Below, piece after piece: positions 7,312-15,122 of a DNA stretch of 27,186 bases. The stretch's first letter is position 1. Each line of letters begins with the position of its first letter. The notes below the pieces were generated by a model, which was given only the letters and a program-made list of their open reading frames with translations, did not search any database and was not told the DNA's origin. Where the stretch lies: the NCBI GenBank assembly GCA_964631295.1, contig CAZVXI010000030.1, positions 1-27,186 on the forward strand. Direction: 5' to 3'. The position numbers and the translations under genes were made by a program. This DNA is from CAZVXI01 sp964631295. GTDB taxonomy: Bacteria; Planctomycetota; Phycisphaerae; Phycisphaerales; SM1A02.

Positions 7312-8319
7312 TCACCGATCCAGCACAATCCGATACCGGGCCTTGCCGGCTCGGAGGTGATCGAATGCAGCGTTCACATCGCTCATCGGGAAGTGCTCTG
7401 TCACGGGTTTGATGTTGTGGCGGGCGCAGAACTCGAGCATGCGTGCGATGGTTGCCGGGCTGCCTACTGGCGAGCCGGAGACCGACTTCTGCCCGCCGAT
7501 CATCGGAAACACCGCAAGATCGAGCGGCGCGAGCACAGCTCCGACAAAGTGCAGCCTTCCGCGCGGCTTGAGGGCGGCGATATACGCGTTCCAGTTGAGT
7601 GGGACATTCACGGTGATGATCAACATGTCGAATCGACCGGCAGCCGCCTCGATGGCCTGCTCATCGCGCGAGTCGATCGTTTCGTGAGCACCCATGTCGA
7701 TCGCCTGCTGTTGCTTGGAAGCACTGGAAGTGAACGCGGTGACGTGACATCCCCATGCGCGTGCAAACTGCAGCGCCAGGTGGCCGAGCCCGCCAATGCC
7801 CACCACGCCAACGCTTCCGGTCGGTTGCAACTCGAACTGCGTGAACGGAGTGAAGACCGTGATACCTCCGCAGAACAGCGGCCCAGCGTTTCCAGAGTCG
7901 ATCCCATCGGGTAACTTGATGACTGCTGGCGACTGGGCGCGAACGAGATCCGCGAAGCCGCCGTATCTGCCGACAATCGTCCCGATGCCATCCGGACACA
8001 TGTTGTGATCACCGCTCATGCACTGCGGGCACGTCATGCAATAGCCAGCATGCCAGCCGAGGCCCACGCGGTCACCAATTTTGATGTTCGTCACATATTC
8101 GCCAACAGCCTGCACGATGCCGGTCACCTCGTGGCCGGGGACGAGCGGATACTCGCTCCATTGCCATTCGTTGTTCAGCATGCTCAGGTCGCTGTGGCAG
8201 ATGCCGCAATGCTCGACCGCGACGTCAACATCGTGCGCGCCGATCGGGTCGAGTTCGTACTCGAACGGTTCGAGCGGTGCACCGGGTTCGTGGGCGGCAA
8301 AAGCGTGGACGGTTGTCAT
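7312..8319 (-). CDS. ahr: Zinc-dependent NADP(H) alcohol dehydrogenase / aldehyde reductase, Ahr-like
   Basis: A 335-residue medium-chain dehydrogenase of the cinnamyl-alcohol dehydrogenase branch that reduces aldehydes to alcohols. From memory it aligns along its whole length with E. coli Ahr (YjgB), with shared blocks such as CGICHSDLSM, NEWxxSxYPLV, LFCGGITVF, GVVGIGGLGH and KARYRIVL near the end. Catalytic zinc ligands C38, H63 and C150 and structural zinc ligands C94, C97, C100 and C108 are all present; the Rossmann glycine motif is GIGGLG at 174-179. A long upstream extension to 8505 is open but has no family similarity, so the start at 8319 is preferred, with only a weak AGG ribosome-binding site. 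It is divergent from the SDR/Dps/photolyase unit. A role in detoxifying reactive aldehydes would suit that neighbourhood but is inferred. Confidence 0.93.
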   Translation of the reverse strand: MTTVHAFAAHEPGAPLEPFEYELDPIGAHDVDVAVEHCGICHSDLSMLNNEWQWSEYPLVPGHEVTGIVQAVGEYVTNIKIGDRVGLGWHAGYCMTCPQCMSGDHNMCPDGIGTIVGRYGGFADLVRAQSPAVIKLPDGIDSGNAGPLFCGGITVFTPFTQFELQPTGSVGVVGIGGLGHLALQFARAWGCHVTAFTSSASKQQQAIDMGAHETIDSRDEQAIEAAAGRFDMLIITVNVPLNWNAYIAALKPRGRLHFVGAVLAPLDLAVFPMIGGQKSVSGSPVGSPATIARMLEFCARHNIKPVTEHFPMSDVNAAFDHLRAGKARYRIVLDR

Positions 8320-8354
8320 GTGCGAGCCTGTTGTTTGTCGGTTTGTTCTGAGAA

Positions 8355-8374
8355 GCAAATGGATCTGCAAATGG
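8355..8374. repeat. Direct repeat GCAAATGG in the divergent ahr / SDR promoter region
   Basis: Two perfect copies of GCAAATGG begin 12 bp apart (8355-8362 and 8367-8374), 36 bp upstream of the ahr start. A tandem pair near one helical turn apart is a possible operator. The regulator is unknown. Confidence 0.35.
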
Positions 8375-8384
8375 TCCGTAATCG

Positions 8385-8404
8385 AGCCAACTGGCACATT
8401 GGCT
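8385..8404. repeat. Inverted repeat AGCCAA / TTGGCT in the divergent region
   Basis: Six-base perfect arms (8385-8390 and 8399-8404) flank an 8-bp centre. It sits between two divergent transcription units and could be a dimeric repressor site. No experimental or family evidence supports this beyond symmetry and position. Confidence 0.3.
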
Positions 8405-8567
8405 GACGTAGGGACGCAGCATGAAGCGGGCGAGTGTAGACTGATAAGCCGCAATCGCCAAGACTCGATCGGCGTCGAGGAGATGCATACGTGAGGGCGC
8501 TGCATCCAAACGACCTGCTGAACGAAAATACAAAGGGGTCGCGCGTCCGCGGCAACCAGCCTCGCTC

Positions 8568-10088
8568 ATGACAGAGACCTTCCCGACAAAATCTCCTGAC
8601 ACCCGTGGTACTGTGCTGGTAACTGGCGCGTCCGGATACATCGGCGGGCGTCTGGTGCCTGCACTCCTTCGACGCGGTTGGCATGTCCGCTGCCTGGCGA
8701 GGTCGCCTCGGAAACTCGAGCGTCGGTCGTGGGTCGATCACGAACACATTGAGGTGATTGAGGGAGACGCATCAGATTCCGCGACAATGCGTCGAGCCAT
8801 GGAAGGTTGTACAGCCGCATTTTACTTGCTGCATTCGATGATGGCCGTTGGTGACTCCTACCGCGAGCATGATCGCACGCTTGCTCGGACCTTCTCCGGC
8901 GCAGCGAGCGAAGCAGGCATCAAGCAGATCATCTACCTCGGTGGGCTCGGCGAGACGGGTGAAGATCTCAGCGAGCATCTTGCATCGCGGCGTGAAGTCG
9001 AAGAAATCCTGCAGGCTGGCGATGTGCCGGTGACTGTCCTCCGTGCTGCAATGATCATCGGCGCGGGGTCTGCATCGTTTGAAATTCTGCGGTATCTGGT
9101 CGAGCGCCTTCCCGTGATGATTACACCACGATGGGTCTCCACGGAGAATCAACCGATTGCGGTACGGAATGTGATTCACTATCTCGCGCAGTGTCTGGAG
9201 ACGCCCGAAACCCGTGGCCGCACGCTTGATATTGGCGGACCGGACATCGTCACCTATCGAGAGCTGATGCGCATCATGGCGGAGGAGCGGGGCCTGCCGA
9301 AGCGTCTCGTGATTCCAGTGCCCGTGCTCACGCCGCGCCTGAGTTCTCTGTGGATACATCTGGTGACACCATTGAGTTCTCGTATTGCCCGGCCGCTTGC
9401 GGAAGGGTTGAAGAATCGTGTCGTGTGTCGTGACGACGATGCAGCCAGTCTGATGCCACAGGATCTTCTTACAGTTCGCGAATCGATTGCTGAAGCACTC
9501 GGACATCTCAACGCGAGTGATGTCGAGACATCGTGGTCTGATGCAGGCCCGATTCCCGGCGACCCCGATTGGGCCGGCGGCACCGTCTTTGTTGACCGTC
9601 GAGAGACAAAAGTGCGGGCGAAGCCAAACGATGTGCATGCGGCGGCATGTCGCATCGGTGGCGGACAGGGGTACTACGCAGCGGCATGGTTGTGGAAGCT
9701 GCGTGGCATCATGGACCGACTGGTCGGCGGCCCCGGACTGCGCCGCGGTCGGCGTGATCCGGAGACAGTCGCCTACGGCGAAGCGCTCGACTTCTGGCGC
9801 GTGACGGCTATCGAAGCGGGGCGCCTGCTTGAACTGCGAGCCGAGATGAAACTCCCGGGCGTGGCGACACTCTCGTTTGAAATGCAGCCGCTTGACGACA
9901 CAACAACAAACCTTGTGCAAACCGCGCGATTCAAACCCAAGGGTTTGTTCGGGCTTGCGTATTGGTGGGCCGTCTGGCCGCTGCACGGATTCGTGTTCAA
10001 CGGCATGTTGCGCGGCATCGCGCGGTCGGCGGCGGAGCGCGCTGCAGCCGATGCTCGGCGATCGGTCGAAACGCCAGCGGTGTCATGA
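8568..10088 (+). CDS. SDR-family NAD(P)-binding protein fused to a DUF2867 domain
   Basis: A 506-residue two-domain protein. Residues 14 to about 310 form an atypical extended SDR Rossmann domain: TGASGYIG gives the G20-x-x-G23-x-x-G26 nucleotide motif, CLARSP follows the second strand, and YLLHSM and YLGGLGE are usual for the YbjT-like subgroup. Residues from about 345 to 490 match DUF2867, with the GYYAAAWLWKLRGIMDRLVGGPGLRRGRR block and a DFWRV segment; this domain resembles lipid-binding START-like folds in my recollection. The canonical SDR Tyr-Lys pair is not obvious, as in other atypical SDRs, so catalysis is uncertain. No strong ribosome-binding site precedes the ATG. It heads a plus-strand unit with the dps and photolyase genes. 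Confidence 0.9.
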   Translation: MTETFPTKSPDTRGTVLVTGASGYIGGRLVPALLRRGWHVRCLARSPRKLERRSWVDHEHIEVIEGDASDSATMRRAMEGCTAAFYLLHSMMAVGDSYREHDRTLARTFSGAASEAGIKQIIYLGGLGETGEDLSEHLASRREVEEILQAGDVPVTVLRAAMIIGAGSASFEILRYLVERLPVMITPRWVSTENQPIAVRNVIHYLAQCLETPETRGRTLDIGGPDIVTYRELMRIMAEERGLPKRLVIPVPVLTPRLSSLWIHLVTPLSSRIARPLAEGLKNRVVCRDDDAASLMPQDLLTVRESIAEALGHLNASDVETSWSDAGPIPGDPDWAGGTVFVDRRETKVRAKPNDVHAAACRIGGGQGYYAAAWLWKLRGIMDRLVGGPGLRRGRRDPETVAYGEALDFWRVTAIEAGRLLELRAEMKLPGVATLSFEMQPLDDTTTNLVQTARFKPKGLFGLAYWWAVWPLHGFVFNGMLRGIARSAAERAAADARRSVETPAVS

Positions 10089-10095
10089 ATACAAT
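10066..10095 (+). promoter_or_regulatory. Candidate internal promoter for the dps gene
   Basis: TCGAAA (10066-10071) and TACAAT (10090-10095) are separated by 18 bp and straddle the end of the SDR gene. A start near 10102 would give a leader of about 38 nt ending in the AAGGAG site. This would allow dps and the photolyase to be expressed without the SDR gene. Inferred by eye. Confidence 0.3.
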
Positions 10096-10128
10096 GAGTC
10101 GGGAATCAAAACACTCCAAACAAATAAG

Positions 10129-10134
10129 AAGGAG
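10129..10134 (+). promoter_or_regulatory. Strong ribosome-binding site of dps
   Basis: AAGGAG, 6 nt before the ATG at 10141. It is the closest to consensus in the window and decides the start over an upstream in-frame ATG at 9877 that lies inside the SDR gene. Confidence 0.75.
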
Positions 10135-10140
10135 CAGTCC

Positions 10141-10680
10141 ATGGCACAAACGACTGTCTGGAAGAAACGAACTGAACTGGAAGGCAACCCGATCGGGATC
10201 GCGGATGATGTGGTCAAAAGCATCGCACCCAAGCTCGACGAACACGTTGCATCACTGTTCACATTGTTCCACCAGTATCAGAAGCATCACTGGCTGGTAG
10301 AGGGGCCGCAGTTCCGCGATATTCACCTGTACCTGGAAGAGTCCTACAACGCGGTACATCAGGAGGTTGACCAGATCGCGGAGCGCATGACGGCGATCGG
10401 CGCGATCCCCACATGCGGACCGTCCCAGCAGGTGGAACTGTCGTATATCGAGCATGAACCCGAAGGCGCGTTCCGTGTGCACGAGATGCTGACGCGCGAC
10501 CGGGAAGCCGAAGGCATGATCGCCCAGAAGCTGCGCAGCACGATCGAACTGTGCACCAAGCTCGGCGATTACGGCACTGAGACACTGCTCAAACAGGTGC
10601 TGATGGCTGTGGAAGAGCGTGCGCACCATCTCGATCATTACCTTGGAGAGGACTCGCTCGGCCTCGCGCTCAACGGCTGA
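10141..10680 (+). CDS. dps: Dps-family ferritin (DpsA-like DNA-protection protein)
   Basis: A 179-residue mini-ferritin that oxidises and stores iron as a 12-mer and protects DNA from Fenton chemistry. The inter-subunit ferroxidase residues align with E. coli Dps H51, H63, D67, D78 and E82 as H50 (KHHWLVEG), H62 (DIH), E66, D77 and E81 (IAERM). HHWLVEG plus the longer N- and C-terminal segments resemble the archaeal-type DpsA branch. The N-terminus has a few basic residues (KKR at 8-10) that could contact DNA, weakly supported. Its ribosome-binding site is excellent. It follows the SDR gene after 52 nt and is followed by the photolyase after only 10 nt, suggesting co-expression of iron-sequestering DNA protection with DNA repair. 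Confidence 0.93.
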   Translation: MAQTTVWKKRTELEGNPIGIADDVVKSIAPKLDEHVASLFTLFHQYQKHHWLVEGPQFRDIHLYLEESYNAVHQEVDQIAERMTAIGAIPTCGPSQQVELSYIEHEPEGAFRVHEMLTRDREAEGMIAQKLRSTIELCTKLGDYGTETLLKQVLMAVEERAHHLDHYLGEDSLGLALNG

Positions 10681-10690
10681 GTGGAGAACC

Positions 10691-12274
10691 ATGGCGAGCA
10701 CGTTTCCATCGATGCGCATAACCGGGAAGGTGCGGCATCTCGTCATCGTGCTCGGTGATCAACTCGATCATGACAGCGTCGCGTTCGACGACTTCGATAA
10801 CGAACGCGACGCTGTTCTCATGATGGAAGTACAGCAGGAATCGACACACGTCCCGAGCCATCGGCAGCGGACCGTGCTGTTCCTCTCGGCGATGCGGCAC
10901 TTTGCAGTCGAACTGCGCAGCCGCGGTCGGCGCATGCAGTACACCCGGCTTGATGATCCGCACAACACGCACAACTTCAATGATGAGGTTCGTCGACAGG
11001 TGAAGCGCGTCGCGCCTGAACGCGTGATCTGCGTGCATCCCGGCGAGTGGCGCATCATGAAGATGATGCAGCAGTGGTCGGATGAACTCGATACAGAAGT
11101 CGAGATTCGGCCGGATGAGCACTTCCTCGTGCAGCCTGAAGCGTTTGCCGACTGGGCGGACGGCCGCAAGTCACGAATCATGGAGTACTTCTATCGCGAG
11201 CAGCGCAAGCGGCTTGATGTGCTCATGACCAGCGATGGCAAGCCCGAGGGCGGCGAGTGGAACTACGACAGTGAGAATCGCGAGGTCTTCAAGGCACCAC
11301 CGAATGCGCGCACGCCGTATCGCGCCCGGCCGGATGCGATAACGCAAGAGGTAATTTCCCTTGTGGAAAATCGCCTGCCGAATCTGCCCGGCAGTACGGA
11401 GCTGTTCCATTGGCCGGTCACGCGCGACGCGGCGAAACGCGCGCTTCGCGACTTCATCGAGCATCGCCTTGCGAACTTCGGCACGTATCAGGATGCCATG
11501 TGGACTGATGAGCCGGCTTTGTATCACAGCCGGCTGGGCGCAGCTTTGAACCTCAAACTTCTTCGGCCGATGGAATGCGTTGATGCAGCGATTGACGCAT
11601 ACAAGAAAGGGAAGGCGCCGCTCAACTCCGTCGAGGGGTTTGTCCGGCAGATCATCGGCTGGCGCGAGTTCATTCGAGGCGTCTACTGGTATGAAGGTCC
11701 GAAATACGAGCAGCGCAACGGTCTTGATCAGCATGGCGACCTGCCGGACTTCTACTGGTCCGGTGAGACGGACATGCACTGCATGCGCCAGTCCATTGGG
11801 CAGGTGCTCGATGGCGCGTATGGTCATCACATTCAGCGGCTGATGATCACGGGCAACTTTGCGCTCATCGCGGGTATTCATCCCAAGACGATCAGCGACT
11901 GGTATCTCGGTATGTACGTGGATGCGATTGACTGGGTGACGCTGCCCAACACGCTCGGGATGGCGATGCACGCAGACGGCGGCGTCGTCGGCACAAAGCC
12001 GTACTCGGCAAGTGGTAAGTATGTGAAGCGCATGAGTAACTACTGCAACTCATGCAGCTACGACGTCAACAAACGTACCGGCGATGATGCATGCCCGTTC
12101 AACACGTTCTACTGGGACTTCCTGATTCGCCATCGCGAACGGCTGCGCAGCAACAACCGCATGGCAATGATTCTCAAGAATGTCGATCGCCTGGACAAAC
12201 AGGAACGCACGCAGATCACCGTATCCGCGAAGAAGCTTCGCAAGAAGTTCGGAATCGGCGCGATCTCGCGCTGA
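10691..12274 (+). CDS. phrB: FeS-BCP-family photolyase / cryptochrome-like protein
   Basis: A 527-residue protein of the iron-sulphur bacterial cryptochrome and photolyase family, whose characterised member Agrobacterium PhrB is a (6-4) photolyase carrying FAD, a lumazine and a [4Fe-4S] cluster. The N-terminal half is the alpha/beta antenna domain (HLVIVLGDQL) and the rest the FAD-binding helical domain. Four cysteines, C364, C452, C455 and C468, have spacings of 88, 3 and 13, which equal those I recall for PhrB C350, C438, C441 and C454, so the cluster should be present. WHPK-like segments (GIHPKTISDWYLGMYVDAIDWV) are typical. GGAG lies 6 nt before the ATG, 10 nt after the dps stop. Whether it repairs (6-4) photoproducts or acts as a light sensor cannot be decided by sequence alone. 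Confidence 0.93.
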   Translation: MASTFPSMRITGKVRHLVIVLGDQLDHDSVAFDDFDNERDAVLMMEVQQESTHVPSHRQRTVLFLSAMRHFAVELRSRGRRMQYTRLDDPHNTHNFNDEVRRQVKRVAPERVICVHPGEWRIMKMMQQWSDELDTEVEIRPDEHFLVQPEAFADWADGRKSRIMEYFYREQRKRLDVLMTSDGKPEGGEWNYDSENREVFKAPPNARTPYRARPDAITQEVISLVENRLPNLPGSTELFHWPVTRDAAKRALRDFIEHRLANFGTYQDAMWTDEPALYHSRLGAALNLKLLRPMECVDAAIDAYKKGKAPLNSVEGFVRQIIGWREFIRGVYWYEGPKYEQRNGLDQHGDLPDFYWSGETDMHCMRQSIGQVLDGAYGHHIQRLMITGNFALIAGIHPKTISDWYLGMYVDAIDWVTLPNTLGMAMHADGGVVGTKPYSASGKYVKRMSNYCNSCSYDVNKRTGDDACPFNTFYWDFLIRHRERLRSNNRMAMILKNVDRLDKQERTQITVSAKKLRKKFGIGAISR

Positions 12275-12328
12275 GCAGCGCGCAGCGGGTCGCGGGCGAC
12301 TCCCATTGTTGGGTTTGCGAACGGACTT

Positions 12329-13435
12329 TCAATCAAACAGCGGCGTGCAGCGTTCGATGCGTCCTTCCGCGCCGTCGTGGACAGCGAAGGTGCGCTGGCC
12401 GCGCATGCACGCGCTGCCGAAGATGCCGTCTTTTCGGACCGCGTACACAACTGCGTTGAAGTTCGGTTCGCCGCGATCATTGAGCAGGTCGCGCCGCTTG
12501 GTGTGATCTGCGATCCACTGCAGCACCTTCAGGCATGCGTCGGTTGGTTCATCGCCGCGGGCCATGTGGTTCACGATCTGAAATGCGCCGCAGGATTGGA
12601 TCAGCGATTCGCCGCGCCCGGTTGCGCCGGCAGCGCCGACTTCGTTGTCGACATACATGCCCGCGCCGACGATCGGTGAATCGCCGACCCGGCCGGGAAT
12701 CTTGTAACTCAACCCGCTCGTCGTGGTGACTGCGCCGAGGTCGCCGTTGGCGTTGAGCCCGCAGCAGTTGATCGTGCCGTATGTGAACGGGATGGGTTCA
12801 TCAGCATTCGCCTGCCTGCCAGACGGGGCATCGAGGCGCTGATCATCATCGAGCCAGTCGTCGTTTGGATTCAGATTGCGCTTCCAGCGGAGCCATGCTT
12901 CGCGTGCTTCTCTGGTCAGCAGGTTCACGTGCTCGAACCCCTGCGCGCGGGCGAAGCGATACGCGCCCTCGCCGACGATGAGGACATGGTCTGTCTCGCG
13001 CAACACTTTCAGCGCAACCTGCGAGGGATGCAGGATGTTCTCGATTGCAGCAACGGCGCCAGCTTTGTGCATCGGGCCGTCCATGACCGAGGCGTCAAGC
13101 GTGACGACGCCTTCTTCATTGGGCAGGCCTCCAAGACCCACGGACATGTCACTTGGATCGGCTTCAACGAGTGAAACGCCGGCCACGACTGCATCGGTGG
13201 GGGAAGCACCCGCGCGAATCTGACGCATCGCCTCGTTGACGGCGCTCAAGCCGTTGCCGGATGCAACAACGATCGGCCCTGCAGGTGCAGCCCATGTGCG
13301 CGACGGTTGGTGTTTCGCGGTCGTTGGGCCGGCACAGGCACCGACGGACACGGCGCCGGCACCCGCAGCAGCGGAGGCTGCGATGAAGGCGCGGCGGGAG
13401 ACGGATTCGCTCGATCGATCTGGTGTCTTACTCAT
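12329..13435 (-). CDS. Aspartylglucosaminidase / isoaspartyl-peptidase-family Ntn hydrolase, Tat-exported
   Basis: A 368-residue N-terminal-nucleophile hydrolase of the glycosylasparaginase/plant-type asparaginase family, which cleaves the beta-amide of N-acetylglucosaminyl-asparagine or isoaspartyl/asparagine substrates. The precursor should self-cleave before the nucleophile Thr221 in YGTINCCG. The downstream blocks TTSGLSYKIPGRVGDSPIVGAG and GATGRGE are diagnostic of the aspartylglucosaminidase side. The N-terminus carries a twin-arginine signal (SRRAF then an Ala-rich hydrophobic stretch), and GAC at the end might be a lipobox, so it is likely periplasmic. The upstream extension to 13705 runs through sthA antisense and is rejected. 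No ribosome-binding site precedes the ATG; a -10-like element ends 7 nt upstream, hinting at a leaderless message. It is convergent with the photolyase gene. Confidence 0.9.
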   Translation of the reverse strand: MSKTPDRSSESVSRRAFIAASAAAGAGAVSVGACAGPTTAKHQPSRTWAAPAGPIVVASGNGLSAVNEAMRQIRAGASPTDAVVAGVSLVEADPSDMSVGLGGLPNEEGVVTLDASVMDGPMHKAGAVAAIENILHPSQVALKVLRETDHVLIVGEGAYRFARAQGFEHVNLLTREAREAWLRWKRNLNPNDDWLDDDQRLDAPSGRQANADEPIPFTYGTINCCGLNANGDLGAVTTTSGLSYKIPGRVGDSPIVGAGMYVDNEVGAAGATGRGESLIQSCGAFQIVNHMARGDEPTDACLKVLQWIADHTKRRDLLNDRGEPNFNAVVYAVRKDGIFGSACMRGQRTFAVHDGAEGRIERCTPLFD

Positions 13436-13442
13436 GCGCGAG

Positions 13443-13471
13443 AGTGTATCAGATCGCGCGAGATATGCCGA
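13443..13471 (-). promoter_or_regulatory. Candidate promoter giving a leaderless transcript for the Ntn hydrolase
   Basis: On the minus strand TCGGCA (13471-13466), 17 nt, then extended -10 TGATACACT (TACACT at 13448-13443). The -10 ends 7 nt before the ATG, so the start site would fall at or next to the initiation codon. This is consistent with the lack of a Shine-Dalgarno site there. Confidence 0.35.
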
Positions 13472-13523
13472 CACTTCTGGTGATTCGCTCGTGCGATGGC
13501 GCGAGCCCGCGGCCGGCAGTTGG

Positions 13524-15014
13524 CTATGCCGCCTGCTGGCGCTGCTGGATCGTTCGCACATACTGCAGCTTGTTTGCCGCGTTGAATGCGGCCACCTTGT
13601 AGCATTCTGCGAGCGTTGGGTAGTTGAAGACGGTGTTGATGAAGTAATCGAGGCCGCCGCCAAGCCCGAGGACCGCCTGGCCCACGTGGACGAGTTCCGT
13701 CGCACCTGAGCCGATGCAGTGCACGCCGAGCAGTTTGCCGGTATCGCGATGGAAGATCATCTTGAAGAGGCCTGAGTCGTCGCCGCAGATCTGACCGCGC
13801 GCAATTTCCTTGTAGCGCGCGATGCCGGTTTCGTAGGGCACCTTCTGTTCGGTAAGGTCTTCTTCCGTACTGCCAACCATGGAGATTTCCGGAATCGCAT
13901 AGATGCCGATCGGGAAGTGGTCGCCCATGGGTTCTGCGGTTGCGCCGAACATGGAGCACGCGCACAGGCGGCCCTGCTCGCTTGATGTTGAAGCAAGTGC
14001 CGGGTAACCGATGACATCGCCGGCTGCGTAAATGTGCGGCACGGCAGTCTGATAGTGTTCGTTCACTTCCAGCCGTCCACGATCATCAGCTTCGAGCCCC
14101 GCAGCGTTGAGGTTGAGCTTGCCTGTCGCGCCGGTGCGGCCGACGGAAAAGAGAATCAGGTCAGCAACGATGTGCTTGCCGGATTCAAGTTCGATCAGTC
14201 CGCGACGCGGCTGACCATCAACAATGTCGATCTTCGAGACGGCTTCACCGCCGCGGAAGGTGACATCAAGCCGGCGCATCTGGTGGATGAGTTCATCGGT
14301 GATTTCATTGTCGAGGAACTCGAGCGGACGCGGGCGCTTGTCAATGACAGTGACCTGCACGCCGAGCGATGCAAACATGGATGCATACTCGATGCCGATG
14401 ACACCCGCGCCGACAACCGCGAGCGTGCGCGGGAGATTTCTGAGGTCGAGCAGATCGTCGGAAAGGATGACGGTCTCGCCATCCGGCTCAACGTCGCGTG
14501 GCTTGGATGGTTGTGTGCCAGTTGCGACGAGCACGTTGGCAGCAGTGACAACACGATCGCCGGTTTCCGTATCGATACGAATAGTGTGCGAATCGACGAA
14601 CTGCGCCGTGCCGCGAATGACATCAACATCGTTGCGCGCCAGTGCATCCTGGACGACTTCAGTCTCGCGTTGCACGACACGGCCAACATGGCCAAGCAGT
14701 TGATCCATCGTGGGGCGAGCCGGCGGACGGTAGAAGTCGCCCTGCTCGAAGCCGGGCCGGGAATAGAAGCGGCGGACGGCCTCGCGAAAGGTCTTGGACG
14801 GGATTGTGCCGGTTTCGATGCACACGCCGCCAATGCAGCGTCGCTTCTCGATCACTGCGACGCGTTTGTGCAGTTTGGCAGCCTGGACGGCAGCGCGCTG
14901 GCCGGCAGGGCCTGAACCAATACACACGAGGTCGTAGTCGTACGCAGCGCCGTCGCCGCCGGGCTGTGGCGTGAGACGCATGGGCTGCTCGTCGATGTGG
15001 CTGATCTCTTCCAT
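13524..15014 (-). CDS. sthA: Soluble (Si-specific) pyridine nucleotide transhydrogenase
   Basis: A 496-residue flavoprotein of the dihydrolipoamide dehydrogenase superfamily that passes hydride between NADPH and NAD in the cytoplasm. FAD-binding GSGPAG lies at 33-38, the NAD(P) motif is VVGAGVIGIEYASMF, and YAAGDVIG is the second FAD block. At the place where dehydrogenases have CxxxxC the sequence is GGVCIETGTIPSK: C65 is kept but the second cysteine is Thr70, the pattern of E. coli SthA (GGGCTHWGTIPSK), not of lipoamide dehydrogenase. The C-terminal dimerisation domain is complete. GAGG about 8 nt upstream supports the start at 15014; there is a 20-residue leader before the core and a second possible ATG at codon 12. 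It precedes the Ntn hydrolase by 88 nt but the two are probably not functionally linked. Confidence 0.94.
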   Translation of the reverse strand: MEEISHIDEQPMRLTPQPGGDGAAYDYDLVCIGSGPAGQRAAVQAAKLHKRVAVIEKRRCIGGVCIETGTIPSKTFREAVRRFYSRPGFEQGDFYRPPARPTMDQLLGHVGRVVQRETEVVQDALARNDVDVIRGTAQFVDSHTIRIDTETGDRVVTAANVLVATGTQPSKPRDVEPDGETVILSDDLLDLRNLPRTLAVVGAGVIGIEYASMFASLGVQVTVIDKRPRPLEFLDNEITDELIHQMRRLDVTFRGGEAVSKIDIVDGQPRRGLIELESGKHIVADLILFSVGRTGATGKLNLNAAGLEADDRGRLEVNEHYQTAVPHIYAAGDVIGYPALASTSSEQGRLCACSMFGATAEPMGDHFPIGIYAIPEISMVGSTEEDLTEQKVPYETGIARYKEIARGQICGDDSGLFKMIFHRDTGKLLGVHCIGSGATELVHVGQAVLGLGGGLDYFINTVFNYPTLAECYKVAAFNAANKLQYVRTIQQRQQAA

Positions 15015-15122
15015 CGTGTGAACCTCGCTTTGGTATGGATCGCTGTGTGTCGGCGCATGGACACTGCAGCGCAGCATCGGCGGTTTCCGGACCTCGTTTC
15101 AGCGAGTTGCCGATATTCTGTG

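Noticed and set aside
7104..7328. 74-codon minus-strand frame in the ahr-degT gap
   Set aside because: It overlaps the end of ahr, is Pro/Arg-rich, and has no ribosome-binding site that I can support.
8772..9986. 404-codon minus-strand frame across the SDR/DUF2867 gene
   Set aside because: No recognisable domain, and the plus-strand SDR motif and DUF2867 blocks are clear. Antisense shadow.
12302..12316. Hairpin CCCA-TTGT-TGGG with TTT between the photolyase and Ntn-hydrolase genes as a terminator
   Set aside because: The stem is only 4 bp and the T-run 3 nt, too weak to support even though the position between convergent genes is right.
13524..15014. Lipoamide dehydrogenase or mercuric reductase identity for the flavoprotein
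   Set aside because: The second active-site cysteine is Thr70 in the TIPSK motif, which is the transhydrogenase pattern, and no partner subunits are nearby.
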